Virus record (IMG/VR): IMGVR_UViG_3300034062_003556
Location: 1 to 24,653 of that record
DNA: 24,653 bases
Origin: a virus
Reading direction: 5' to 3' (one strand)
Shown: positions 12,959 to 20,433 of the stretch, one piece after another
Layout: each line of letters opens with the position of its first letter
Numbering within the stretch: the first letter of the stretch is position 1
Made by a program: the position numbers and the translations under genes
Notes under the pieces: generated by a model
What the model saw: only the letters and a program-made list of their open reading frames with translations
Told to the model about the DNA's origin: nothing
Database searches by the model: none

Positions 12959-13524
12959 GCGCGGACATTGACATTGACGTGCCCAACAGAGATGCTGTGT
13001 TGCAACTGATACAGCATGTGCCTGCACAACAAAGCACTGGACGTAGACACAACTCAGGCATATATGTCACAGACATTCCACGAGATGCAGTCAACGGGCA
13101 TGCAGCATTAGACTACGAGTCAGCAGAACAGCGAGGTTACTTCAAGATAGACCTGCTGAACATGAGTGTTTACAACTTGGTTCAAAGCCCCGAACACTAC
13201 GAAGCACTACTGGCACAAGAGCCCAATTGGCAACGATTATGTACTGACACAGCCTGGGCCAGCCAACTGGTACACGTGGGCAATTATGTGGATTTGTTAA
13301 AGATAATGAAACCTGATTCAATACCTAGAATGGCTGCTTTTATCAGTATCATTAGACCAGGCAAAGCACATCTACAGCGTCGGCCCTGGGATCAGGTGTT
13401 TGCTGAAGTATGGAATGGTGATGATTCACGGGGTTACACTTTTAAAAAGGCACATGCTATCAGCTACGCTGCCTTGGTGGCCCTGCACATGAATTTACTC
13501 AATACGCCTGACCAAGGTAATTGA
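12955..13524 (+). CDS. Miniature DnaE-like protein (C-family DNA polymerase motifs)
   Basis: A 189-residue protein carrying, in the same order as bacterial DnaE (DNA polymerase III alpha), five recognisable blocks: ADIDIDVPNRDAVLQLI (3-19; DnaE PDFDVDF...RDQVI, with the two metal-binding Asp), GRRHNSGIYV (29-38; DnaE GKHAGGVVI), GYFKIDLLNM (61-70; DnaE GLVKFDFLGL, third Asp = Asp66), QLVHVGNYVDLLKIMKPDSI...IIRPG (104-136; DnaE [29 protein letters not shown]) and YTFKKAHAISYAALV (161-175; DnaE YGFNKSHSAAYALV). Bacterial DnaE is about 1160 residues; here the PHP, beta-binding and OB parts and most of the fingers are absent. The three catalytic Asp seem to be kept. It may be a reduced polymerase, or a decoy or modulator of the host enzyme. 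It starts at an ATGA overlap with the previous gene and its 3' end overlaps the convergent gene by 30 bases. Confidence 0.75.
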   Translation: MSADIDIDVPNRDAVLQLIQHVPAQQSTGRRHNSGIYVTDIPRDAVNGHAALDYESAEQRGYFKIDLLNMSVYNLVQSPEHYEALLAQEPNWQRLCTDTAWASQLVHVGNYVDLLKIMKPDSIPRMAAFISIIRPGKAHLQRRPWDQVFAEVWNGDDSRGYTFKKAHAISYAALVALHMNLLNTPDQGN

Positions 13525-13872
13525 TTTTCGTTTGGATTTTTTACGAGCAATATCCATAAGGCTACAAATGGGACCGTGTAAAATTTCCAGGTCCTTGTTG
13601 GCAAATGTTCTCAAAGTCACACGAAATTGATCCCACTCTTTACGCAAGAAAATGTTTATAGGAATGCTTCTGTTGCTTTCCCACCACCAAGTACTTGCCA
13701 GTTCCAAAAATAACATCTTGTCAGACTGATCTGTAACAGATCCAAAGTCGTAAATAGTTGTCACAATGTCATCACGATTTTGTACCACTCCCACATACTC
13801 TTGATTTGCGTAAACGCACAAGGTAATAAAGGGGTACTTTTCCGTCAGTTTTTCAAATATGTTATTGCCCAT
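13495..13872 (-). CDS. Conserved-looking T4-like phage protein of unknown function
   Basis: A 125-residue protein starting MGNNIFEKLTEKYPFITLCVYANQEYVGVVQN. Strong motifs include YDFGSV (about 42-47), LASTWWWESNRSIPINIFL (about 58-76) and the basic C-terminus (ARKKSKRKSITLVRRIE). The WWWESNR-P block and basic tail look like a conserved family found, as I recall, in cyanophage-type T4-like genomes without an assigned function. The basic tail could bind nucleic acid. ATG 13872 is only 6 bases from a late-type octamer AATAAATA (13886 to 13879), so the mRNA would be leaderless or nearly so. It is the only minus-strand gene in this part of the window. Confidence 0.75.
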   Translation of the reverse strand: MGNNIFEKLTEKYPFITLCVYANQEYVGVVQNRDDIVTTIYDFGSVTDQSDKMLFLELASTWWWESNRSIPINIFLRKEWDQFRVTLRTFANKDLEILHGPICSLMDIARKKSKRKSITLVRRIE

Positions 13873-13878
13873 CAGGGT

Positions 13879-13886
13879 TATTTATT
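13879..13886 (-). promoter_or_regulatory. Late promoter octamer for the minus-strand gene
   Basis: The minus strand reads AATAAATA from 13886 to 13879, 6 bases before ATG 13872. It is one mismatch from T4 TATAAATA. Confidence 0.65.
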
Positions 13887-13891
13887 AGCAG

Positions 13892-13898
13892 CTAAATA
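13892..13898 (+). promoter_or_regulatory. Late promoter for the 13904 virion gene
   Basis: CTAAATA at 13892-13898, followed by 5 bases and ATG 13904. The T4 late start point lies about 6 bases after the octamer, here on the ATG. It sits back to back with the minus-strand octamer at 13879-13886. Confidence 0.65.
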
Positions 13899-13903
13899 GA
13901 GTA

Positions 13904-14974
13904 ATGTATTCCACCACCGTTTATCTTTACCAACAAATTACCCGAGTGTTATTGGTCAACACTGATGGTGGCTACTTCACAGCAAGGTATGATCCAGTGT
14001 ACGCAAAATCTCTAACCATCAACAAAGGCGTGGACAATGTTCTCTTGTTTGAGTTCATTAACCAAGACCAAAAACCTGTAAATATCACAGGTAGCACGTT
14101 TGTTTTCCGTGTGATCAACCAGGCCGGCGACGAGCTGCTGGTACAAAAGGACTGCGAAGTGTTGAGTGCTACCACAGGGCGTGTTAAAGTGGTTCTAGAC
14201 ACCACTGACACCATCAACATACAAGCACAGCCTGCCAGCTACAGCATTGAACGCAAGGCCGGCAACTATGCACAAGCTGTGTATGTGGATGCCAACAGCC
14301 AAGCTCGTGCCGACTGCAATATTGTAGACTCCATACTGCCACAATTCCAGCCCAGCCAGCCAGTCACAGTGCCTGACATTTACGGCAAGAATCAATTTGT
14401 GAGCGCAGCACCCACATCTTATCCAGACTGGGCACTGAACCCGCAACCAATCAACAGCATACAACCAACTGAGTTTTACAGCAGTCAAATTGAAACCACA
14501 GGTGCTGCATTTACCACAGTAAAATTTGACCTGGTTCACTTTACCGGAGCCATTAAGGTTCAAGCTGCTGAAAACTACGAAAGTGTCTGGTATGATGTCA
14601 GCGAATCTCGTGAATATTTTGACGACACAGTTAGCGACTATTTTAACATTGTGGGCTATCATCCCTTGTTGCGACTGGCTCTAAACAACTCAATCGGTTA
14701 CGGAGCCAGCGGCACAGTCACTGTGGTCAACGGTGTGGTTACAGGAGTGTCTCTGACCAATCCAGGCTATAGCTATGTTGCTGCACCTTATGTTCAGATT
14801 CTGGGCAACGGTGCCGGTGCCATAGTAGAAGCGGTATATGGCGGCAACGGAACGGTCAGCCAAGTCAATGTGATTGCTGGAGGTTCCGGATATTTGCCAA
14901 TTCAATTCTTAGGCAGTCCATCTGCTACTGCGGTTTTCAGCAACGGCAAGATTGAAAACGTTCAATATCGTTGA
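13904..14974 (+). CDS. Virion structural protein, baseplate/fibre type
   Basis: A 356-residue protein. LLFEFINQDQKPVNITGSTFVFRVINQ (about 47-73) is the strand pair typical of BppU-like N-domains in baseplate and fibre proteins ('D..G.P.dLTGat..f.v'). The middle contains further beta-rich, Thr/Ser/Val-rich sequence, and the C-terminal third (about 267-340) carries two GxGYxxxP/GSGY elements (NPGYSYVAAPYVQILGNG; GGSGYLPIQFLGSP) typical of repeated beta-modules in tail proteins. Domain order therefore fits attachment to the baseplate by the N-terminus and exposed C-terminal modules. It is expressed from a late octamer with almost no leader. The target of any receptor binding is unknown. Confidence 0.75.
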   Translation: MYSTTVYLYQQITRVLLVNTDGGYFTARYDPVYAKSLTINKGVDNVLLFEFINQDQKPVNITGSTFVFRVINQAGDELLVQKDCEVLSATTGRVKVVLDTTDTINIQAQPASYSIERKAGNYAQAVYVDANSQARADCNIVDSILPQFQPSQPVTVPDIYGKNQFVSAAPTSYPDWALNPQPINSIQPTEFYSSQIETTGAAFTTVKFDLVHFTGAIKVQAAENYESVWYDVSESREYFDDTVSDYFNIVGYHPLLRLALNNSIGYGASGTVTVVNGVVTGVSLTNPGYSYVAAPYVQILGNGAGAIVEAVYGGNGTVSQVNVIAGGSGYLPIQFLGSPSATAVFSNGKIENVQYR

Positions 14975-14999
14975 TATTGTGTGACAACTCTGCTATACT
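14971..14999 (+). promoter_or_regulatory. Leaderless-type promoter for the primase gene
   Basis: TTGATA (14971-14976), 17 bases ending TGC (extended -10), TATACT (14994-14999), 6 bases, ATG 15006. There is no Shine-Dalgarno site. The -35 contains the TGA stop of the virion gene. Confidence 0.65.
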
Positions 15000-15005
15000 A
15001 AGCAG

Positions 15006-15977
15006 ATGCTGGATATCTTAGATTACTTACCCGCCAAGCGAAAAGTCAGCCCCAGCGGCTGGATCAGCTTTAATGCGGTGTGCTGTTATCACAACGGGGA
15101 CAGTCCAGATCGACGCAGTCGTGGCGGCATCAAAACAAACGAGCAGGGCTGGAGCTATCATTGCTTCAACTGTGGCTATACTGCCAGCTTTATTATTGGA
15201 CGCACAATAAGTTACAAAGCCCGTAAGTTGTTGGGTTGGTTGGGCATGCAAGAACGTGAGATTGACTTGATCAATCTAGAAAGTCTACGACACAAAAGCA
15301 TCAATGGCATTTTGGAAGATCGACAACAAGTTACCAACATACTGCAAGGAATTCAGTTTGAAGAACGAGAGCTACCACCCGGTGCAGAGTTTTTAACAAC
15401 AGATTTTCCAACACAATGGGATTACTTACAAAGCAGATGTGTACCTGCTGACTTTCCTTTTATGGTGCAAGCCTCGTCAAAAAGAGCCGGGGTGATTGTG
15501 CCGTTTACACACAACAACAAAATTGTAGGCAGCACAATTCGATTTTTAGACGATAGGAATCCGCGTTATCTTAATGACATGCAACCGGGCTATGTGTTTG
15601 GAACAGACTTGCTGCACAACAACTGGACTCATGTTATAGTAACAGAAGGCATCTTTGATGCGCTGTCAATTGGCGGCCTTGCACTAATGCACAACACAGT
15701 AAGTGATGCTCAAGCAAAATTGATACGACGACTGGGCAAAGAAGTCACTGTGGTACCTGACCAGGATTCTGCAGGTATTGAACTGATTGATCGTGCCGTA
15801 GAACTAAACTGGGCAGTAAGCATACCTAACTGGGGTGCAGACGTTAAAGATATCAACGATGCTGTGAAGAAATATGGTAGACTAGGCGCATTGATAACTA
15901 TCATGCAGGCTAGAGAAACATCTAAAATTAAAATTGAATTACGAAAGAAACAACTTGTTAAAAGACTACGGAACTGA
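15006..15977 (+). CDS. 61: DNA primase (T4 gp61-like, zinc finger plus Toprim)
   Basis: A 323-residue protein, close to T4 gp61 (342). The N-terminal zinc site is formed by Cys26/Cys27/His29 (VCCYHNGDSP) and CFNCGY (Cys53, Cys56). The Toprim domain has VIVTEGIFDALSIGG (about 210-224; Glu214) and TVVPDQDSAGIELIDRA (about 248-264; Asp252, Asp254). Gp61 makes short RNA primers for lagging-strand synthesis and works bound to the gp41 helicase, which is the next gene and overlaps this one by 44 bases from its TTG start. The C-terminus is basic (ELRKKQLVKRLRN), consistent with helicase or DNA contact. It is expressed from the leaderless-type promoter at 14971-14999. Confidence 0.9.
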   Translation: MLDILDYLPAKRKVSPSGWISFNAVCCYHNGDSPDRRSRGGIKTNEQGWSYHCFNCGYTASFIIGRTISYKARKLLGWLGMQEREIDLINLESLRHKSINGILEDRQQVTNILQGIQFEERELPPGAEFLTTDFPTQWDYLQSRCVPADFPFMVQASSKRAGVIVPFTHNNKIVGSTIRFLDDRNPRYLNDMQPGYVFGTDLLHNNWTHVIVTEGIFDALSIGGLALMHNTVSDAQAKLIRRLGKEVTVVPDQDSAGIELIDRAVELNWAVSIPNWGADVKDINDAVKKYGRLGALITIMQARETSKIKIELRKKQLVKRLRN

Positions 15978-17400
15978 TGTACAACGACTGTTCCTGGAGA
16001 TGATACTTCAGGATGCAGAAAGTTATGTTCGTGTGCAGAACATCTACAATCCAGAAAACTTTGATCGTAGTGTAAGACCTGCGGCCGAGTTTATCAAGAC
16101 ACACAGTGTGGACCACGGCACTTTGCCCACTGCTGCACAGATCGCTGCAACCACAGGGATCAAGTTACAACACCTGGATGAATTCAATGAAGGACATCAT
16201 GCTTGGTTTATGGAAGAGTTTGAAAACTTTACCAAGCGGCAAGAATTGGAACGTGCTATTTTGAAAGCAGCTGACTTGCTGGAAAAGGGCGACTACGATC
16301 CTGTGGAGAAACTGATCAAGGACGCTGTACAGATCAGCTTGACCAAGGACATGGGCACAGACTATTTTGATGATCCAAGTGCTCGTATCAACAAGTACTT
16401 TAATGCTGGAGGACAGGTCAGCACAGGATGGCCACAAATGGATCGATTGTTGTATGGTGGATTCAGCCGTGGTGAGTTGAACATATTTGCAGGCGGATCA
16501 GGCTCGGGCAAAAGCCTGGTCATGATGAACATTGCACTCAACTGGTTGCAACAGGGCTTGAGTGGTGTGTATATTACACTGGAACTGAGTGAAGAACTAA
16601 CCAGTTTGCGAAGTGATGCAATGTTGACCAGCATGAGCACCAAAGAGATTCGCAAAGACATCGAAACCACTGCGCTCAAGGTCAAGATGATTCAAAAGAA
16701 GTCTGGACAGTATCGTGTGAAGGGGTTGCCGGCACAAAGCAATGTGAATGATATTCGTGCTTATTTGAAAGAAGTACAGATACAAACAGGCATTAGAGTG
16801 GACTTTGTGATGGTAGATTATCTTGACTTGGTCATGCCAGTGAGTGCTAAAGTTAGTCCCAACGATTTGTTTGTGAAAGACAAGTATGTGAGTGAGGAAC
16901 TGCGTAATCTAGCCAAAGAACTGGGCATTTTGTTAGTGACAGCCAGTCAGTTGAACAGATCAGCAGTGGAAGAAATTGAATTTGACCACAGCCACATTTC
17001 AGGTGGTATTAGTAAAATCAACACAGCAGACAATGTGTTTGGTATCTTTACAAGTCGTGCTATGAAAGAGCGTGGCAAGTATCAGATCCAGTGTATGAAA
17101 TCTCGAAGCTCGACCGGCGTTGGTCAAAAAATTGATTTGGAGTATAACATTGAAACCATGCGTATTACTGACGAAGGCGGGGACGAAAACGGTTACAACA
17201 AACCACAAAGTTCAATCATGGAATCAATCAAGGCCAAGAGCCAGGTTGCTGCAAGCTCCGATGCTGCCTGGGCCGCGCCTGCAGGAGGCACACACGTTTG
17301 GGACAAGCCTGTGGTCAAGCAAGGAGATGTTGCCAAGGTTTCAGCAGACGTTCAAAGTGCCAAGCTGAAACAAATGCTGGGCAAGATCAAAGCGTCATAA
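15934..17400 (+). CDS. 41: Replicative DNA helicase (T4 gp41-like, DnaB family)
   Basis: A 488-residue protein (T4 gp41: 475). The N-terminal helical domain (about 10-140) includes DAESYVRVQNIYNPENFD, the DnaB-N-like part. The RecA-like core begins at STGWPQMDRLLYGGF (about 163-177), with Walker A GGSGSGKS (187-194), TLELSEE (about 215-221), Walker B FVMVDYLDLV (291-300) and a Gln in TASQLNRS. It forms the hexameric 5'-3' helicase of the fork and partners with gp61. The start is uncertain: the first in-frame candidate is TTG 15934, and TTG 15955 is equally possible, since no ATG exists until residue 23. The tail (about 440-488) is Ala/Lys-rich and looks flexible. Confidence 0.9.
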   Translation: MNYERNNLLKDYGTDVQRLFLEMILQDAESYVRVQNIYNPENFDRSVRPAAEFIKTHSVDHGTLPTAAQIAATTGIKLQHLDEFNEGHHAWFMEEFENFTKRQELERAILKAADLLEKGDYDPVEKLIKDAVQISLTKDMGTDYFDDPSARINKYFNAGGQVSTGWPQMDRLLYGGFSRGELNIFAGGSGSGKSLVMMNIALNWLQQGLSGVYITLELSEELTSLRSDAMLTSMSTKEIRKDIETTALKVKMIQKKSGQYRVKGLPAQSNVNDIRAYLKEVQIQTGIRVDFVMVDYLDLVMPVSAKVSPNDLFVKDKYVSEELRNLAKELGILLVTASQLNRSAVEEIEFDHSHISGGISKINTADNVFGIFTSRAMKERGKYQIQCMKSRSSTGVGQKIDLEYNIETMRITDEGGDENGYNKPQSSIMESIKAKSQVAASSDAAWAAPAGGTHVWDKPVVKQGDVAKVSADVQSAKLKQMLGKIKAS

Positions 17401-18206
17401 TGATATACCTGGATTTTTTTTCAGGCAGTCATGGGCACTTTCTAGAGTATGTAATTAATACGTGGATATTCAAGGGTCCACGAGTACCTGACATTTTTAC
17501 TGAGCACGGTGCTTGTCATCAGATTCGTAAAGACACAGCATACATGGCACACAGAATAGTAGAAGCTGCACATTATACTGAGTTTAATATATCACAAAAT
17601 ACTCCAACCAAGGTAATTAGAATCAACATTAGTCAGGATTGGGCCAACTGGATATATCAAATCAATGTCATGAGTCGAGCCGGTGATATACCTTTAGAAA
17701 AAAAAATAAAACTAATTTCAGAATCAGTGAGACGTAGTCCCGCCAAACTTAGAAATGAATGGTATGCTAAATTTAATTCAACAGTTGATGGATATCCTCT
17801 TCCCGACAATTGGAGTTGGATTGATTTACCAGCTTTTGAGTTTTGCATGGAAAGTTTGTTTGATCTAGTGGAATTTTATAATGAACTATATCGCTTGGCT
17901 GAGTTTTTAGAAATAACATTTGTGCCTGACCAAGAACTAAGTGATTTGTCTGAAGAATTTTTAACTAGGAATCAAGGATGGCAACATTACAAAGAATGCA
18001 AACACCTAGTGCATGCTGCAATAGTAGGAAATAACATTGAATTTTTCAGCACCGAAATGTCGCAAGCATTGATCAATAGTTTGTTGTCAAAATCTGTTGG
18101 AATATTTGATGGAGAATTGTTTGATAATGATAGTTATCCTAGCAACACTTGCCAGTTATGGAACATGGTGGATCAACACTTAAAAACTTTTGATCAGAAA
18201 TTTTGA
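17400..18206 (+). CDS. Unknown protein, possible sulfotransferase/P-loop-like
   Basis: A 268-residue protein starting at ATG 17400, which overlaps the helicase stop (TAATG). The in-frame extension to 17298 would lie entirely inside the helicase gene and is rejected. The head DFFSGSHGHFLEYVINTW (about 5-22) resembles the 'GSHGNFLEYvlN' start I associate with phage sulfotransferase-like and glycan-linked proteins; the loop lacks the usual Lys of a Walker A. The rest is helical and aromatic. The DNA is more A/T-rich than the helicase, with many AAA/TTT runs, suggesting a different origin. It forms a tail-to-head run with the SGNH-like gene behind it, so a glycan-modification role is plausible but unproven. 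Confidence 0.6.
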   Translation: MIYLDFFSGSHGHFLEYVINTWIFKGPRVPDIFTEHGACHQIRKDTAYMAHRIVEAAHYTEFNISQNTPTKVIRINISQDWANWIYQINVMSRAGDIPLEKKIKLISESVRRSPAKLRNEWYAKFNSTVDGYPLPDNWSWIDLPAFEFCMESLFDLVEFYNELYRLAEFLEITFVPDQELSDLSEEFLTRNQGWQHYKECKHLVHAAIVGNNIEFFSTEMSQALINSLLSKSVGIFDGELFDNDSYPSNTCQLWNMVDQHLKTFDQKF

Positions 18207-18207
18207 T

Positions 18208-18918
18208 ATGAAGAAAATTTTTTGTTTTGGTGACGGATTTGCAACTGGACATATATGGCCAGAATGGCCTCAGATTTTACAAACGCTGCTGCCCCAATAC
18301 CAAGTGATCAACACAGCAGGAGTTGGGGCAGGCACTGAATTTTTAGTTTCAGGATTTGTGGATCTAGTAGATGGTATGCACGACAGCATAGTAATTTTTC
18401 AATGGCCTAACGCAAATAGATTCGACAAAATGATTCAAGATGATTCCTGGCAAAATATCATTGCCAACGATCCAACGTATTATTTTAACGTCAATGTTGA
18501 TTCACAAGATCGTAAATGGTGGTTGAGTAGTGCCAGCACAGTCCAAGAAGTTCAAGACTATCACAAACTGTATGTGCAGCTAGGCCAACACAATCGTAGA
18601 CAACAGATGTATCAGACCCTGGTATCGCACACAGCCGCTAATTTAAATTGTCAACTAGTTCATACTAGCACACAGTCAGCAGACACATTCAGCCAGCACA
18701 GCCGATTCGGATTAACCCGGCAGACACAAGTACAACCGTCTCCAATTGTGCATTTCTATTGGTTAGTTGAACAAATTATTCCGCAAATTGATATCACTGT
18801 TGATCAAAATTTACAAAAAGAATTGGAATTGTTGATTAATCAAACACCCTGGATTCCATATGACCCTGATCGAGAATCAATATGGTCAGACATAAATGCC
18901 AAACTCGAGTTTAAGTAA
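18208..18918 (+). CDS. SGNH-like protein with altered nucleophile position
   Basis: A 236-residue protein from ATG 18208, one base after the previous stop; a TTG at 18190 is not preferred. FCFGDGFATG (about 5-14) sits where SGNH enzymes have GDSxTxG, but the catalytic Ser is replaced by Gly. TAGVGAGTEFLV (about 36-47) and QWPNANRF (about 65-72) fit blocks II and III, and PSPIVHFYWLVEQI provides a candidate block V His. It resembles the 11219-11938 protein in layout but not in its GCS nucleophile, so it may be inactive, use another residue, or bind glycan only. Its 3' end overlaps the convergent fibre gene by 8 bases. Confidence 0.55.
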   Translation: MKKIFCFGDGFATGHIWPEWPQILQTLLPQYQVINTAGVGAGTEFLVSGFVDLVDGMHDSIVIFQWPNANRFDKMIQDDSWQNIIANDPTYYFNVNVDSQDRKWWLSSASTVQEVQDYHKLYVQLGQHNRRQQMYQTLVSHTAANLNCQLVHTSTQSADTFSQHSRFGLTRQTQVQPSPIVHFYWLVEQIIPQIDITVDQNLQKELELLINQTPWIPYDPDRESIWSDINAKLEFK

Positions 18919-20116
18919 TTGAACCTTTGATCACTGCAAAGCGTAACACAACTGCTTCTCCTAATGTGCCCGCTGTACGATTAGTCAACGTAATTACTGC
19001 TGACCCTGTGGTGCAATTGCCGTTGACGTTGTAGGCGCCAAGTGTAGCTCCTCCAACAATGTTGATCAACAGCAAATCACGTGTGCCAATAGTAGAGTTG
19101 GTTAGCGTAAAACTCACAGCAGTAGCCGCAGCCAAGTTGGTATTCTGCATGGTGATTTCACCAGATGGTTTGTTCAACACCACTGTACCAGATTTGTTGC
19201 CAGACTGTGAAATAGTGCCGCCTGCTCCTGCTGCATAGCCCACAGTTCCGGCGCTGGTCAAACCGATACCAGCAGCACCGGCCACAGTTACGTTACCAGT
19301 GACACTTGCAGTTCCTATACTAGCGATTCCAGTAGTAATAACATTGCCTCCAGCAATATTACCTGTGACGCTTAGGTTGCCAGTTATGTTGCCCGAGAAT
19401 GCACTGATGCCGCCCACGTTCAGGTTGCCGCCAATGCCCACACCGCCTGTTACAACCACAGCACCTGTGGTGGTACTGGTGCTCACAGTGGTGTTGGTAA
19501 AAGCTATAGGTGTACTAACAATACCAGGATCACGACTGTTGTCAAAGATCCAAATGGTTGTGCCGCCGTCAACGCTCACAAACTCAAATGCATAGTTGCC
19601 CACAGCGCCAAATGTAATGGTGTTTGATACACCAGGTGTGCCCGGCGATACACCGCCAATCGTGGCAATGCCCTGACTCACTGACGCTGGCAAGGTCACA
19701 GTGTGTGCAACGTTGGTGATGTTGAAACCCACTCGTACAGTGCCAGCAGATCCACTGGCAGGAAAGTTTGTGAAACTCAGGCTAACTGATCCTGTGGTAC
19801 TGATTTGTTGGAATGCTGCTGCTGAATAATCAATGGCAATACTGCCACTGGTTGTGGTAATAGGCAAATAGGTATACGAAACGTCATTTAGTTTCACAGC
19901 ATAAATGAGATTGTCTGCCATGTTGTTGTTCAACGTAGTGCCCGACAGTGCAGCCTTTAGCACAACCTTGCTTTGTAGGTCGTCTATTTCGTTTTCGGCA
20001 TATTGAAAGTTTGTTTTGATGTTGGTAAAGTTGTCTCTGAAGCCCTGGGTGTTATTGGGCACGCCGGCAACTGGATAGGTACCGTCGATATTGTTTGGGT
20101 TGATTTGGCTGGTCAT
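18911..20116 (-). CDS. Fibre-like virion protein with glycine-rich repeats
   Basis: A 401-residue protein. The N-terminus INPNNIDGTYPVAGVPNNTQ GFRDNFTNIKTNF (about 5-37) followed by AENEIDDLQSKVVLKAAL (about 40-57) is a block I know from T4-like marine phage virion proteins, possibly the attachment end. About 215-290 is built of 'TGGVGIGGNLNVGG', 'GNITGNLSVTGNI' and 'GTASVTGNVTVAG' units, the beta-helix-like repeats of phage fibres and spikes. The C-terminus (about 335-401) is a beta-rich domain, possibly a head or trimerisation unit. ATG 20116 has AAGGA about 9 bases upstream and a late octamer at 20144 to 20137. It is probably a tail-fibre or other surface protein; whether it meets the receptor is unknown. 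Confidence 0.8.
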   Translation of the reverse strand: MTSQINPNNIDGTYPVAGVPNNTQGFRDNFTNIKTNFQYAENEIDDLQSKVVLKAALSGTTLNNNMADNLIYAVKLNDVSYTYLPITTTSGSIAIDYSAAAFQQISTTGSVSLSFTNFPASGSAGTVRVGFNITNVAHTVTLPASVSQGIATIGGVSPGTPGVSNTITFGAVGNYAFEFVSVDGGTTIWIFDNSRDPGIVSTPIAFTNTTVSTSTTTGAVVVTGGVGIGGNLNVGGISAFSGNITGNLSVTGNIAGGNVITTGIASIGTASVTGNVTVAGAAGIGLTSAGTVGYAAGAGGTISQSGNKSGTVVLNKPSGEITMQNTNLAAATAVSFTLTNSTIGTRDLLLINIVGGATLGAYNVNGNCTTGSAVITLTNRTAGTLGEAVVLRFAVIKGSIT

Positions 20117-20136
20117 TTCGTAGTCCTTGTTATAGA

Positions 20137-20144
20137 TATTTATT
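20137..20144 (-). promoter_or_regulatory. Late promoter octamer for the fibre gene
   Basis: The minus strand reads AATAAATA from 20144 to 20137, 20 bases before ATG 20116, with an AAGGA site between. It is back to back with the plus-strand motif at 20160. Confidence 0.7.
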
Positions 20145-20159
20145 CAGACCCTGAAATAG

Positions 20160-20166
20160 CTAAATA
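20160..20166 (+). promoter_or_regulatory. Late promoter for the 20185 operon
   Basis: CTAAATA at 20160-20166, 18 bases before ATG 20185, with a weak AAAGG at 20171-20175. It points away from the fibre gene. Confidence 0.65.
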
Positions 20167-20184
20167 ATCCAAAGGTCTTGAGCA

Positions 20185-20433
20185 ATGCAGAAAAAAACTC
20201 GAAGTATTCTAGAAGAATTAGAATCACTGTATGTAGAACGTGATCAGCGCTTGCTGATCGAAAATCGTGCTACAAACGTGATTGCTAATGCCATACGACT
20301 AGTAGAACAAATTGAAGCTGAGTATGATGCTGAAGCAGCAGACAATCTCACAAGAAAATTACTCAATGCCATTCGCACCAAAGACGCAGGCAAGTTCTCG
20401 CGTTCAGTAAGGAGAACCCATGCAGATTCATGA
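20185..20433 (+). CDS. Small helical late protein of unknown function
   Basis: An 82-residue, highly charged protein made almost entirely of helix. ILEELESLYVERDQRLLIENRATN (about 8-31) and IRLVEQIEAEYDAEAADNLTRKLLNAI (about 37-63) have heptad-like spacing, suggesting a coiled coil. The C-terminus is basic (GKFSRSVRRTHADS). No catalytic motif is visible. It is the first gene of a late operon, overlapping the next start by 14 bases; the two following genes look virion- or nucleic-acid-related. A structural or chaperone role is possible; function is unknown. Confidence 0.7.
   Translation: MQKKTRSILEELESLYVERDQRLLIENRATNVIANAIRLVEQIEAEYDAEAADNLTRKLLNAIRTKDAGKFSRSVRRTHADS

Noticed and set aside
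14195-14662. 155-residue reverse-strand ORF
   Set aside because: It is a shadow of the virion gene at 13904-14974; there are no motifs and Cys/Val content is odd.
17298-17399. N-terminal extension of the 17400 gene into the helicase gene
   Set aside because: It lies fully inside gp41 coding sequence in another frame, gives a Cys/Arg/Gln-rich low-quality peptide, and ATG 17400 overlaps the stop in the usual TAATG way.
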